Positions 1 through 8,096 of a DNA stretch of 26,529 nt are shown here, in pieces (within the stretch, counting starts at the first letter, position 1; each line of letters opens with the position of its first letter). The notes under the pieces were generated by a model. That model saw nothing but the letters and a program-made list of their open reading frames with translations, was not told where the DNA came from and did not search any database. The position numbers and the translations under genes were made by a program. The stretch comes from CALGFH01 sp036003705 (GTDB lineage Bacteria > Actinomycetota > CALGFH01): NCBI GenBank assembly GCA_036003705.1, contig DASYSE010000004.1:1-26529 (forward strand), given 5' to 3'.

Positions 1-927
1 CTCAGGCTGGTCGGAGTTGTCGGTCGATGCCGGCGGCTGGAGGTCGTCGCTGGTGGCGGCCCAGCTGGCCAGCAGGCGCAGGGCATGCTGGGAGGGCGAT
101 CCCGGCTCGGCGGTGTAGGTGAGCAGGTTCTGGCTGGGATCAGCGGCCAGGGGGAAGGACTCGAAGGCTAGCTCCAGGTCCCCGACGACCGGGTGGTGGA
201 GGCGCTTGAGGCCGCTGGTGTGGATCCGGACGTGGTGGGCGGCCCAGCGGCCCCGGAACTCCTGGCTGCGGGTCGACAGCTCCCCGATCAGGTCCGACAG
301 CTGCCGGTCGTAGCGGTCGCGGCCGGCCTCGGCGCGCAGCAGGGCGACGGTGTCGTTGGCGACCTTGTCCCAGTCACCGAAGAACTCGGTGGCGTGCTGG
401 TCGAGGAAGATGAACCGGGCGGTGTTGGGCGGCCTGGCCGAGTCGGCGTAGATCGGCGAGAACAGCGCGAACCCGAGGTCGTTGGCGGCCAGGAGGTCCA
501 GGCGCCCGTTGAGCACGAACCCGGGCGTGCCGACCATCGAGTCCAGGACGCGCTGGACCGTGGGTCGGACCCGCTGTCGGGCCGGCCGGCGGCGCGGCGG
601 ACGGGTCGTGCCAGCGGTGCGGAGCAGGTCGAGCAGGTGGGCCCGCTCAGCCTCATCGAGTTGCAGGGCGTGGGCGATGCCGTCGATGACGCTGTCGGAG
701 ACGCCGGTGGCGTTGCCGCGCTCGAGCCGCGTGTAGTACTCGCTGGAGATACCGGCCAGGAGGGCGACCTCCTCGCGGCGTAGGCCCGAGACCCGCCGGC
801 GGTCGCCGCCGTACACCGGCAGCCCGGCCTGGGCGGGACTGATCCTGGCCCGTCGCGTGCTCAGGAACTCCCGGATCTCCCCGCGGACGTCGCCACGAAT
901 GTCGCGGTTGTCGTTGCTGCCTGCCAT
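1..927 (-). CDS. MmyB-like XRE-family transcriptional regulator (3' end cut by window edge)
   Basis: The frame is open from the ATG at 927 to the window edge, giving 309 codons without a stop. The N-terminal third is an XRE helix-turn-helix: residues about 50-71 read RREEVALLAGISSEYYTRLE, the hallmark of this family. The rest (about 110-290) matches the MmyB-type ligand-binding fold, with the usual ending of the TYTAEPGSPS type followed by ALRLLASW. Family proteins are about 270-310 residues, so only a few residues should be missing. The gene is divergent from the SDR dehydrogenase at 1090, a common pairing in which the regulator is thought to control the enzyme (inference). The start is supported by a TAGAGT -10 box (935-940, read on the minus strand) seven bases upstream, implying a leaderless mRNA. 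Ligand unknown. Confidence 0.9.
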   Translation of the reverse strand, partial: MAGSNDNRDIRGDVRGEIREFLSTRRARISPAQAGLPVYGGDRRRVSGLRREEVALLAGISSEYYTRLERGNATGVSDSVIDGIAHALQLDEAERAHLLDLLRTAGTTRPPRRRPARQRVRPTVQRVLDSMVGTPGFVLNGRLDLLAANDLGFALFSPIYADSARPPNTARFIFLDQHATEFFGDWDKVANDTVALLRAEAGRDRYDRQLSDLIGELSTRSQEFRGRWAAHHVRIHTSGLKRLHHPVVGDLELAFESFPLAADPSQNLLTYTAEPGSPSQHALRLLASWAATSDDLQPPASTDNSDQPE

Positions 928-1089
928 GTCTTTCACTCTACGACCGCTTCCACATGGCTGGGGGTCCCTGTCAGTACCCCTCTCATCAGGGTCTCTCATC
1001 TTTCCGCGGCGGCTGGTTCCGTAGAGGGTGCACCGCCGATGACGCGCTGTCCCAGACGCAGATCACCACTAGAGAAAAGGTGCATCCGC
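928..1089. promoter_or_regulatory. Divergent promoter region, MmyB-like regulator / SDR dehydrogenase
   Basis: This 162-bp gap separates two divergent starts. For the minus-strand regulator a TAGAGT -10 box lies at 940-935. A direct repeat TCTCATC at 981-987 and 994-1000, 13 bp apart (just over one helical turn), is a candidate regulator-binding site. For the SDR gene a purine-rich ribosome-binding site, GAGAAAAGG, lies about 1071-1079. I see no convincing -35 box for either gene. Confidence 0.45.
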
Positions 1090-1932
1090 ATGAGTGAGAA
1101 GAAGGTTTGGTTCGTCACCGGGGCCGGCCGCGGGATGGGCGTCGACATCGCCAAGGCCGCCCTGGCCGCCGGTGACGCCGTCGTCGCCACCGGACGCAAC
1201 CCCGAGCGGGTCAGCGCTGCGCTTGGAGCCCACGACGACCTCCTGGTCGTCAAGCTCGACGTCACCAACCCCACCGACGCCCAGGCGGCCGTCGCGGCGG
1301 CCGTGGAACGGTTCGGCCGCATCGATGTGCTGGTCAACAACGCGGGCAACTTCTACGCCGGGTTCTTTGAGGAGCTCCGCCCCCAGGACTTCCGGGCGCA
1401 GGTCGAGACCACCCTGTTCGGCCCCATCAACGTCACCCAGGCCGTGCTGCCGGTCCTGCGCGCCCAGCGCTCCGGCCTGGTCGTGGCGATCTCCTCGACC
1501 GCCGGCATCGTCGGCCAGGAGTTCTGCACCGCCTATGCCGCCGCCAAGTTCGGGGTGGAAGGCTGGATCGAGTCGCTGACCCCCGAGGTGGCGCCGTTCG
1601 GCATCCGCACGATGCTGGTCGAGCCCGGCTTTTTCCGCACCCAGCTGCTCAGCCCGGAGTCGACCAACTACGCGCAGCCCTCGATCCACGACTACGCCGA
1701 GCGCACCAACCAGACCGTGGCGGCCTGGAACGCCATGAATGGCCAGCAGGGAGGTGACCCGGCCAAGCTCGCCAGCGCGCTGGTCCAGCTGGCCAGCCAG
1801 GACGAGCCGCCGCTGCGCTGGGTGGCCGGCGCCGACGCCATCGCCACGGTCGAGCAGAAGGCCAAGGACATGCTCGCCCAGGTGGACGCCTACCGCGAGC
1901 TGTCCAGCAACCTCGCCCACGACGACGCCTGA
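1090..1932 (+). CDS. SDR-family NAD(P)-dependent oxidoreductase
   Basis: A 280-residue classical short-chain dehydrogenase/reductase, predicted cytosolic. The Rossmann nucleotide-binding motif is TGAGRGMG at residues 10-17, the structural NNAG motif is at 83-86, SS at 135-136 supplies the catalytic serine region, and the catalytic pair is Y149 and K153 (YAAAK). VEPGFFRT near 190 is the usual PG motif after the active site. The first residues of the longer open frame (from 1039) are Arg/Pro-rich and not SDR-like. The ATG at 1090 follows a GAGAAAAGG ribosome-binding site and puts the first beta strand where the family has it. Substrate cannot be read from sequence. The divergent MmyB-like regulator suggests inducible expression. 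Confidence 0.93.
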   Translation: MSEKKVWFVTGAGRGMGVDIAKAALAAGDAVVATGRNPERVSAALGAHDDLLVVKLDVTNPTDAQAAVAAAVERFGRIDVLVNNAGNFYAGFFEELRPQDFRAQVETTLFGPINVTQAVLPVLRAQRSGLVVAISSTAGIVGQEFCTAYAAAKFGVEGWIESLTPEVAPFGIRTMLVEPGFFRTQLLSPESTNYAQPSIHDYAERTNQTVAAWNAMNGQQGGDPAKLASALVQLASQDEPPLRWVAGADAIATVEQKAKDMLAQVDAYRELSSNLAHDDA

Positions 1933-1980
1933 ACCCACCGCCTACCGGAACCCAGCAGGCCAACCGGCTCCTGCACAGGC

Positions 1981-2030
1981 ACCGGCACCGGCACCCGCAC
2001 CGGCAGGGCAGGGCAGGGCAGGGCAGGGGC
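1981..2030. repeat. Short GC-rich tandem repeats (6-bp then 5-bp units)
   Basis: Four copies of ACCGGC (one with a C change) run from 1981 to 2004, directly followed by about five copies of AGGGC up to 2030. The repeat lies in the non-coding stretch between the SDR gene and the DUF488 remnant. It looks like a slippage-prone microsatellite. Confidence 0.8.
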
Positions 2031-2170
2031 ACGGGTAGCACGCGCGCTCGCTTCCCGCGACGTCCTACGCCGGCAGGTTGGCTACCTGGCGCGATCGATG
2101 AGCAGCCGAACGGCCGCCTGCCGGCGCTGCGAGGCATGCAACACGTGAGGTGACGCCCCCGTCGCCTGCC

Positions 2171-2413
2171 CTAAGCCGTACATCCAGAGAACAGGACAAC
2201 ACCCCATGACATCGAACCTGACCGTTCGGGGTCGTGGCTGTACCACTTGCGTAGCTCTGTCGACGGGGCGACCTGCTTGAACCACTGGTCGAGGCGGGCC
2301 TTGTCCTTGGTCAGCCCTCGCGGCCAGATGCGGTCGACCAGCACTCGGGTCCCGCCTTCTGGCTCCGGCTCATCGTAGACTCGGCGCACCCGTACATCCG
2401 GCTTGCCGCCCAT
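2171..2413 (-). pseudogene. DUF488-family gene, C-terminal half lost
   Basis: The first 64 residues are clear DUF488: VRVRRVYDEP near residue 7, RVLVDRIWPRGL at 23-34, then LDQWFKQVAPSTELRKW and HDPER ending at residue 64 (about position 2222). Family members continue for some 50 residues with a W.EF..RY segment. Here the next 16 residues are unrelated and end at a TAG at 2171, and neither other frame restores the family sequence. The 5' end looks intact: AAGAGG ribosome-binding site six bases before the ATG at 2413 and a TATGGT -10 box at 2448-2443. The break therefore looks like a deletion or insertion junction near 2221 rather than a point frameshift. A short functional product cannot be excluded. 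Confidence 0.7.
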
Positions 2414-2495
2414 CGTCTGCCTCTTCAGGTCGATGCCGTTCGACCATACTCGGGTGCCCTTGCCGTTGTCCCCGCCGTGGTCGAAGATCGAGAGC

Positions 2496-2756
2496 ATGTG
2501 CCGCAACATCACCACCCTGCGGGGCCTGGAGCCGCCCGCAACGACCGAAGAGATCGAGGCCGCCGCCCGCCAGTACGTCCGCAAGGTCAGCGGCATCACC
2601 CGCCCGACCGCCGCGACCGACGAAGCGTTCGAACAGGCGGTCGCCATGGTCGCCCGGGTGACGGCCGAGGTGCTCCACGACCTGCCGCCGCGACGCCAGC
2701 CGCCGAAGACCGTCCCACCACTGCGCCGCCCCGAGGTCCGCGCGCGCATGACCTGA
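2496..2756 (+). CDS. DUF2277 family protein
   Basis: An 86-residue protein beginning MCRNITTLRGLEPPATTEEI, the conserved start of the DUF2277 family. The family has no established function. The body is a compact alpha-helical sequence (EEIEAAARQYVRKVSGI, then ATDEAFEQAVAMVARVTAEVL) with a Pro/Arg-rich tail. The ATG at 2496 is chosen because the family begins exactly at MCRN; the frame is open further upstream. GAGAG just before the start is a weak ribosome-binding site. It is divergent from the DUF488 remnant with 82 bp between starts, and a CATACT -10-like hexamer lies at 2445-2450. Confidence 0.88.
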   Translation: MCRNITTLRGLEPPATTEEIEAAARQYVRKVSGITRPTAATDEAFEQAVAMVARVTAEVLHDLPPRRQPPKTVPPLRRPEVRARMT

Positions 2757-2870
2757 GGCGGGCCGGGCGCTGCGGTGGGGGCGCCGCTGGAGCGCGAGGT
2801 GAAGGTCGGGGCGAGGCTGTCGCCTCCAATGGCTATGGTTGCAGGAGTCAGATCCCGCCACTGGAGAGCG

Positions 2871-4130
2871 ATGAACCCTCAGCCGCGAACCGTCCAGCGC
2901 GTCTACCTCGTCCTCATGCTGTTCAACACCCTGGCGGCCTCGTTCATCTGGGGCATCAACACGCTGTTCCTGCTGGACGCCGGACTCAGCAGCACGGCCG
3001 CGTTCTCCGCCAACGCCCTCTTCACGGCCGGCATGGTGGTGTTCGAGGTGCCGACCGGGGTGGTCGCCGACACCTGGGGCCGCCGTGTCTCCTACCTCCT
3101 CGGCGCGGTCACCCTGGCCGTCTCCACCGTCCTCTACTGGCTGGCCTGGCGGATGCAGGCGCCGTTCTGGGCTTGGGCGGCGACCTCGGCGCTGCTCGGC
3201 CTTGGGTTCACGTTCTTCTCCGGCGCGACCGAGGCCTGGCTGGTCGATGCCCTCAAGTTCACCGGCTATAAGGGCGACCTCGAGTCGGTGTTCGCCAAGG
3301 GCCAGATCGTGGCCGGCGTCGCCATGCTCGGGGGATCGGTGGCCGGTGGGCTGGTCGCGCAATGGACGAACCTCGGGGTCCCCTACATCCTCCGGGCGCT
3401 GGCGCTGGTCGTGACCTTCGTCGTGGCGTTCGTGTACATGAAGGACTGGGGCTTCGTCCCCCAGCCGGGCAAGCACCCGCTGCGTGAGATGCGCCATGTG
3501 CTGAGGAGCTCGGTGCGGTATGGCCTGGGGAACCCGCCGGTTCGCTGGATGATGCTGGCGGCGCCGTTCACCTTCGGGGTGGGCATCTTCGCCTTCTATG
3601 CCATGCAGCCGTACCTGCTGGAGCTCTACGGCGACGAGCAGGCCTACAGCATCGCCGGGCTGGCCGCGGCCATCATCGCCGGAGCCCAGATCGCCGGCGG
3701 CATGGCGGCGCCGCGGGTCCGGCGGCTGTTCCGCCGGAGGACCTCGGCCCTCCTGGCCGGCCTGCTGATCGAATGCGCGCTGCTGGCGCTGCTGGGCGTG
3801 ACGACCGCGTTCTGGGTTGCGGTCCTGCTGCTGGTGCTGTGGGGGCTGAGCGCCGCCGCCACGTTCCCGATCCGCCAGGCCTACATGAACGGTCTCATCC
3901 CCTCGGAGCAACGAGCGACGGTGCTGTCGTTCGACAACCTGCTGGGGTCGAGCGGCGGGGTGGTGATCCAGCCCGTCCTCGGGCGGGTCGCCGACGCCTG
4001 GAGCTACTCCACGTCGTACCTCGTCGGTGCGTCGCTGCAGCTGATCGCGGCACCGTTCATGGTCCTGGCCCGCCGGGAGAACCCCGCCTCCGACCCGATC
4101 GAGGTCGAACCCACCCGGCAAGGGGGTTGA
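2871..4130 (+). CDS. MFS transporter (12 TM, drug-efflux-like)
   Basis: A 419-residue major facilitator superfamily permease with about twelve hydrophobic segments in two six-helix halves. The cytoplasmic loop after helix 2 carries a motif-A variant, GVVADTWGRR. The second half has its typical loop (RVRRLFRRR) between helices 8 and 9. The ATG at 2871 follows GGAG at 2862-2865 and leaves only a short N-terminus before helix 1; the longer frame from 2775 adds an implausible Arg-rich leader. The stop codon (4128-4130) lies within the -35 box of the downstream tetR promoter. Substrate unknown. No copy of the TetR palindrome is seen upstream of this gene, so it may not belong to that regulon. Confidence 0.9.
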   Translation: MNPQPRTVQRVYLVLMLFNTLAASFIWGINTLFLLDAGLSSTAAFSANALFTAGMVVFEVPTGVVADTWGRRVSYLLGAVTLAVSTVLYWLAWRMQAPFWAWAATSALLGLGFTFFSGATEAWLVDALKFTGYKGDLESVFAKGQIVAGVAMLGGSVAGGLVAQWTNLGVPYILRALALVVTFVVAFVYMKDWGFVPQPGKHPLREMRHVLRSSVRYGLGNPPVRWMMLAAPFTFGVGIFAFYAMQPYLLELYGDEQAYSIAGLAAAIIAGAQIAGGMAAPRVRRLFRRRTSALLAGLLIECALLALLGVTTAFWVAVLLLVLWGLSAAATFPIRQAYMNGLIPSEQRATVLSFDNLLGSSGGVVIQPVLGRVADAWSYSTSYLVGASLQLIAAPFMVLARRENPASDPIEVEPTRQGG

Positions 4131-4155
4131 CAGACCGACCGGTCGGTCTTAACGT
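4127..4155 (+). promoter_or_regulatory. tetR promoter with perfect 18-bp operator filling the spacer
   Basis: TTGACA at 4127-4132 and TAACGT at 4150-4155 are separated by 17 bp. The perfect palindrome AGACCGACCGGTCGGTCT occupies 4132-4149, covering the last base of the -35 box and the whole spacer up to the -10. A bound TetR dimer would block RNA polymerase directly. The site lies 31 bp before the tetR start. Autorepression is inferred from this geometry. Confidence 0.85.
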
Positions 4156-4186
4156 CCCCGCTGGACCCAGCTTGTGGAGGGAGAGC

Positions 4187-4801
4187 ATGACGCTCGCGCC
4201 GACGACAACGGACCGGGGTGGGGAGACCCGCCGCCGCATCCTGGATGTTGCCGCCGAGGCGTTCGCGGAGCGCGGCTACACCGGCACCTCGCTGAACGAC
4301 GTGCTGAAGGCCAGCGGGGTGACCAAGGGTGGCTTCTACTTCCACTTCCCGTCCAAGGAGGCGCTCGCGCTGGCCACGCTCCGGTACAAGCAGGAGCAGT
4401 GGTCGGGCGCGGTGATGGCGGCGGTGCTGCGCTGCCCACGCGCGCTGGAGCAGCTCCATGCCATGGTCGAGGCCCTCTGCGACCTGAACGAGCGCGACCC
4501 CGCCTGCCGGGCCATCAGCCGGCTCTGCGCCGAGCTACCCGCCGAGCACCCTGAGCTGCGGCCGCAGCTCAGCCCCCAGCTCACCACCTGGGTGGACATG
4601 GTCGCCTCGATCGTCCGCAAGGGCCAGGACGAGGGCGACATCCGGCCCGAGGTGGACCCGATGGCGGCCGCCGAGGTGGCGGTCGGGTCCTTCATCGGCC
4701 TGGAGACCGTCTCGGAGGTGCTCACCGGCCGGGCCGACCTCCGCCGCCGGGCCCGGGACTTCCGGAGCCTGTGGTTCGACGCAATCCGCCTCTCCACCTG
4801 A
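4187..4801 (+). CDS. TetR/AcrR-family transcriptional regulator (controls MMPL locus)
   Basis: A 204-residue DNA-binding repressor. Residues about 15-62 are the TetR N-terminal domain: ETRRRILDVAAEAFAERGY, then the helix-turn-helix TSLNDVLKASGVTKGGFYFH and FPSKEAL. The C-terminal ligand-binding helices (70-204) include CRAISRLCAELPAEHPEL, reminiscent of the gamma-butyrolactone-receptor-like branch, but that is only a resemblance. The ATG at 4187 follows GGAGGGAGAG. The gene sits between the MFS and MMPL transporters. The same palindromic half-sites occur in its own promoter and before the MMPL gene, so it most likely represses both. The inducing ligand is unknown. Confidence 0.93.
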   Translation: MTLAPTTTDRGGETRRRILDVAAEAFAERGYTGTSLNDVLKASGVTKGGFYFHFPSKEALALATLRYKQEQWSGAVMAAVLRCPRALEQLHAMVEALCDLNERDPACRAISRLCAELPAEHPELRPQLSPQLTTWVDMVASIVRKGQDEGDIRPEVDPMAAAEVAVGSFIGLETVSEVLTGRADLRRRARDFRSLWFDAIRLST

Positions 4802-4845
4802 TCAGCCATGCCGCCGTGTACCGCATCCCCTTGGGTCCGCCAAAG

Positions 4846-4864
4846 ATACCGACCGGTTGGTTAT
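4846..4864 (+). promoter_or_regulatory. Second TetR operator, upstream of the MMPL gene
   Basis: ACCGACCGGTTGGT at 4848-4861 differs by one base from the core of the perfect operator at 4132-4149 (ACCGACCGGTCGGT). It lies 24 bp before the MMPL start and 44 bp after the tetR stop. I cannot identify a good -35/-10 pair around it, so it may act as a roadblock or on a non-consensus promoter. Confidence 0.7.
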
Positions 4865-4884
4865 GACCGGGTACGGGAGGGAGT

Positions 4885-7242
4885 ATGAACACGAACGACG
4901 GGACAGCCCGGGCCCGCGCCGAGCGGGGCCTGCTCGGACGGCTGGGCCGCTTCACGGTCCGGCGCCGCTGGTATGTCATCACCGCCTGGGCCGTCCTGCT
5001 GGTCGTCATGGGGACGTTCGCCTCCGGACTTCAAGATCGCCTCGGGTCGGGCGGGTTCGAGGTGCCTGGCTCGCAGTCCCTGGCCGTCCAGCGCGACCTG
5101 GAGCGGCGCTTCGCCAACCAGTTCCCGACCACCGCCCTGGTGACCGTGCACGACGAGACCCGGACGGTGGACGACCCCGCCTACCGGTCGGTCGTGGAGG
5201 GCATCGCCGGGCGCGTGCAGGCGGTCCCGAACGTCGGCGGGGTGGAGTCCTTCATCAGCACCGGCATCCCGACCTTCGTCTCGCCCGACCGGCACACCAC
5301 CTACCTGATCGTCGGCCTCTCGGGCAGCCAGAACACCCAGCTCGACACCGTCCCAGGGGTCGCCGAGGCCGCCCGCGGCGGCGTCCCCGACGGTTTCGAG
5401 GTGGAGACCGGCGGCAGCGCCGCCTTCTACGAGCGGCTCAACGAGATCTCCCGGCACGACCTCGAGCAGGCCGAGCTGGTGAGCTTCCCGATCACGCTGC
5501 TGGTCCTGCTGCTCGCCTTCACCAGTCTGGTCGCCGCCGGCCTGCCGATCATGCTCGCGCTGGTCAGCCTGGGGGTGACGCTCGGCGCCCTGTACTTCCT
5601 GGCGGGCGTCACCGACATGAACGTGTACGTGACCAACACCGCCTCCATCGTCGGCATCGGCGTCGGCATCGACTACGCCCTGTTCGTGGTCACCCGCTTC
5701 CGCGAGGAGCTTCGCCGGGGCCGGTCGGTCGCCGAGGCGGTCCCGCTCACCCTCGCCACCTCCGGCCGCGCGGTGGCGCTGTCCGGCGCCACCGTCATCG
5801 TCGCCCTGGCCGGCATGTTCCTGGTCGACATCCAGGCCTTCCGCTCCATGGCCATCGGGTCCATGAGCGTGGTCGCGGTGGCCGTGCTGGCCGCCATCAC
5901 CCTGCTGCCCGCCGTGCTCAGCCTGGTCGGCCACTGGGTCGACCGCCTGCGCATCCCGCTGCTGCGCCCGCGCAGCGTCGAGGGCGAGGGCTTCTGGCAC
6001 CGCTGGGCGGTCAGGATCATGCGCCGGCCCCTGGCCTTCACGGCCGCCGCCCTCGTGGTGCTGGTCGTCATGGCCGTGCCGTTCGCGGGCATCCGCCTCG
6101 GCCAGCCAGGCGCCACCATCCTGCCGGCCGACGAGAGCCCGCGGCTGGCCACCGAGCGCCTCGCCGCCGAGTTCGGGGCCGGGGTCACCGGCCCGATGGA
6201 GATCCTGGTGGACACCCCAGGCGGCGCCGGCACCCGGGCCAACCTCGAACGCGTTGACCGGCTCACCCGGTCCCTCCGGTCCGACCGGGCGGCCGTCGGT
6301 GTGCAGAGCCTCACCTCGATCCTGCCCCGCGCCGACCTGGACGCCTACGCCAAGCTCTACGCCGGCGGCCTTGACGGGGTCGACCCCAAGCTGGCCCCGG
6401 CGGTCGCCGGGCTGGCCAACTGGGACCGGGGCGCCGACCTGGCACGCATCACCGTGGTGACCAGGGACGCGCCCGAGTCCGAGGCGGCCGAGGGCCTGGT
6501 CGACCGGGTGCGCGACCGCTACGTGCCCGAAGCCGGGCTGGCCGGGCAGGCCCGGGTGGGCGGGTCCACCGCGCTCAACCTCGACCTGGCCCGTGAGATC
6601 TCCGGCCAGCTCCCCGTCGTCGTGCTCGCCGTCCTGGCGCTGTCGTTCGTGCTGCTGGCGATGGCCTTCCGGTCGCTCGTGCTGCCGCTTCAGGCGATCG
6701 CCATGAACCTGCTGTCGGTCGGGGCCGCCTACGGGCTCATCGTCGCCGTGTTCCAGTGGGGCTGGGGGGAGCAGCTGCTCGGCTTCACCTCCGAGGGGCA
6801 TATCGAGGTCTTCGTGCCCCTGTTCCTGTTCTCGATCCTGTTCGGGCTCTCCATGGACTACGAGGTGTTCCTGCTCAGCCGGATCCGGGAGGAGTACCTG
6901 CGCTCGGGCGACAACGAGCTGGCGGTGGCCCGCGGGCTGGAGAGCACGGCGCGCACGATCACCTCGGCGGCGCTGGTCATGGTCACCGTGTTCGCGGCCT
7001 TCGCGGCCGGCCGGCTGGTGCCGTTCAAGGAGATGGGGTTCGGCCTGGCCGTCGCCGTCCTGATCGACGCCACCCTGGTCCGGACCATCCTCGTGCCGGC
7101 CGTGATGCGCGTGGTCGGGCGGCACAACTGGTGGATGCCGCGCGCGGTCGACCGCTGGCTGCCGAGGATCGCCCTGGAGGCCCCCGAGGTCCCCGAGGAG
7201 GACCGGGGGGCCCGCAGGACCCGCGAGCCGGCCGGGACCTGA
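4885..7242 (+). CDS. MMPL-family (RND superfamily) transporter
   Basis: A 785-residue inner-membrane transporter of the MMPL family, which exports lipids or hydrophobic compounds using proton motive force. It has the family's two-fold repeat. TM1 at about 28-48 is followed by a first extracytoplasmic domain (50-195), then five TM segments (about 200-360) with the proton-relay Asp-Tyr at D263-Y264 (GIGVGIDYALF). TM7 is near 380-400, a second extracytoplasmic domain spans about 410-570, and the last five TMs contain D658-Y659 (GLSMDYEVFLLSRIREEY). Length fits non-mycolate actinobacterial MMPLs. The ATG follows GGGAGGGAGT. The TetR operator at 4848 suggests derepression by a ligand, perhaps the exported compound (inference). 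Confidence 0.94.
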   Translation: MNTNDGTARARAERGLLGRLGRFTVRRRWYVITAWAVLLVVMGTFASGLQDRLGSGGFEVPGSQSLAVQRDLERRFANQFPTTALVTVHDETRTVDDPAYRSVVEGIAGRVQAVPNVGGVESFISTGIPTFVSPDRHTTYLIVGLSGSQNTQLDTVPGVAEAARGGVPDGFEVETGGSAAFYERLNEISRHDLEQAELVSFPITLLVLLLAFTSLVAAGLPIMLALVSLGVTLGALYFLAGVTDMNVYVTNTASIVGIGVGIDYALFVVTRFREELRRGRSVAEAVPLTLATSGRAVALSGATVIVALAGMFLVDIQAFRSMAIGSMSVVAVAVLAAITLLPAVLSLVGHWVDRLRIPLLRPRSVEGEGFWHRWAVRIMRRPLAFTAAALVVLVVMAVPFAGIRLGQPGATILPADESPRLATERLAAEFGAGVTGPMEILVDTPGGAGTRANLERVDRLTRSLRSDRAAVGVQSLTSILPRADLDAYAKLYAGGLDGVDPKLAPAVAGLANWDRGADLARITVVTRDAPESEAAEGLVDRVRDRYVPEAGLAGQARVGGSTALNLDLAREISGQLPVVVLAVLALSFVLLAMAFRSLVLPLQAIAMNLLSVGAAYGLIVAVFQWGWGEQLLGFTSEGHIEVFVPLFLFSILFGLSMDYEVFLLSRIREEYLRSGDNELAVARGLESTARTITSAALVMVTVFAAFAAGRLVPFKEMGFGLAVAVLIDATLVRTILVPAVMRVVGRHNWWMPRAVDRWLPRIALEAPEVPEEDRGARRTREPAGT

Positions 7243-7268
7243 GCCCCCGGGCGACGGAACGGCGATCG

Positions 7269-7287
7269 GGTCGCCGCCGGCGCGACC
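7269..7287 (+). terminator. Possible hairpin terminator after the MMPL gene
   Basis: GGTCGC (7269-7274) and GCGACC (7282-7287) form a 6-bp stem with a 7-base loop, 27 bases after the MMPL stop. There is no T-tract. The rest of the 217-bp convergent gap up to the next gene shows nothing recognisable. Confidence 0.3.
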
Positions 7288-7459
7288 GCGGGGCTGGTAG
7301 GGCGGTGGCGGCCCGCCGCGACCCACGGGCCGGTGAGGCCGAGCACGGCCCAGACGAACACGGTCAGGGTGCGACTCAGATGGTGTTGTTGCGGATGGGG
7401 ATGTCGCGAACCAGAGCACTGGGAGGTCCAGGGTCGACTCGCGCGAGTTCAGGCGAGGA

Positions 7460-8089
7460 CTACCAGCGCTCGGAGATCTCGTGCCATGTCGGTGGGGGGC
7501 CGGGGAGCCGCGCGCCCGACGGGTTGTGCATGGCATCCAGCAGCAGGTTCAGATAGCGGTGGCGGAGCTGGTTGGTTCGTTCCTGGTCGCCCAGGCGGAT
7601 GGACGCCAGCTGCTCGAAGAGCATGGAGAGGTCGTCGACCTCGAGGTCGGGACGGAGGGCGCCGGACGCCCTGGTGCGATCGAACAGTCGATGGTTGAGC
7701 TCCTGGGCCGTGGCGGCGTCGCGGTTGAGCTCCTCGGTGGGCGTGAAGGTCCCGGCCAGACGAGCGGTGAGCGAGTGGGTGTCGGCGTCGACGACCCGGC
7801 GCATGAAGCGGGCGAAGGCCTCCCAGGGATCGCCGTCGTCGGCCAGCGCGGCCTCGGCCGCGGCGATGTAGGTCTTGAGCCCGACGTCGCAGAGCGTTCG
7901 CAGGAGCTCCTCCTTGCTGGCGTAGCGGCGGTACAGAGCGCTGATGCCGACGCCGGCGTGCTCGGCGACCGCGGCGACAGGTGCGCCGGGGTCGCCGACG
8001 AACACCGCCCTGGCCGCGTCGAGGATGCGCTGGTCGTTGCGGGCCGCCTCGGCCCGGCGACCGCTCATCGGCGCGGCAGACCTCTCCAT
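7460..8089 (-). CDS. TetR/AcrR-family transcriptional regulator
   Basis: A TetR regulator of about 209 residues. ARNDQRILDAARAVF opens the DNA-binding domain, followed by the helix-turn-helix APVAAVAEHAGVGISALYRRY and ASKEELL. The C-terminal domain has the pattern of the large actinobacterial group ending near LRHRYLNLLLDAM. Three ATGs are possible: 8101, 8089 and 8068. The first overlaps a TATGCT -10 box (8102-8097), so 8089, seven bases after that box, is preferred as a leaderless start; 8068 has a distant GGAGAGG. A palindrome, CGGAAC-N5-GTTCCG, lies just upstream and is the likely self-operator. It is convergent with the MMPL gene; its regulon beyond itself is unclear. Confidence 0.9.
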   Translation of the reverse strand: MERSAAPMSGRRAEAARNDQRILDAARAVFVGDPGAPVAAVAEHAGVGISALYRRYASKEELLRTLCDVGLKTYIAAAEAALADDGDPWEAFARFMRRVVDADTHSLTARLAGTFTPTEELNRDAATAQELNHRLFDRTRASGALRPDLEVDDLSMLFEQLASIRLGDQERTNQLRHRYLNLLLDAMHNPSGARLPGPPPTWHEISERW

Positions 8090-8096
8090 GGATCCC

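Noticed and set aside
7250..7361. Minus-strand peptide beginning MFVWAVLGLTGPWV, resembling a membrane segment
   Set aside because: It is short, has no ribosome-binding site, runs into the antisense of the MMPL gene and matches no family I know.
4861..7536. Very long open frame on the minus strand across the MMPL gene (891 codons)
   Set aside because: Composition is His/Gly/Asp/Gln-rich without domains, as expected of the antisense of high-GC coding sequence. The plus strand encodes a complete MMPL transporter with ribosome-binding site and motifs.
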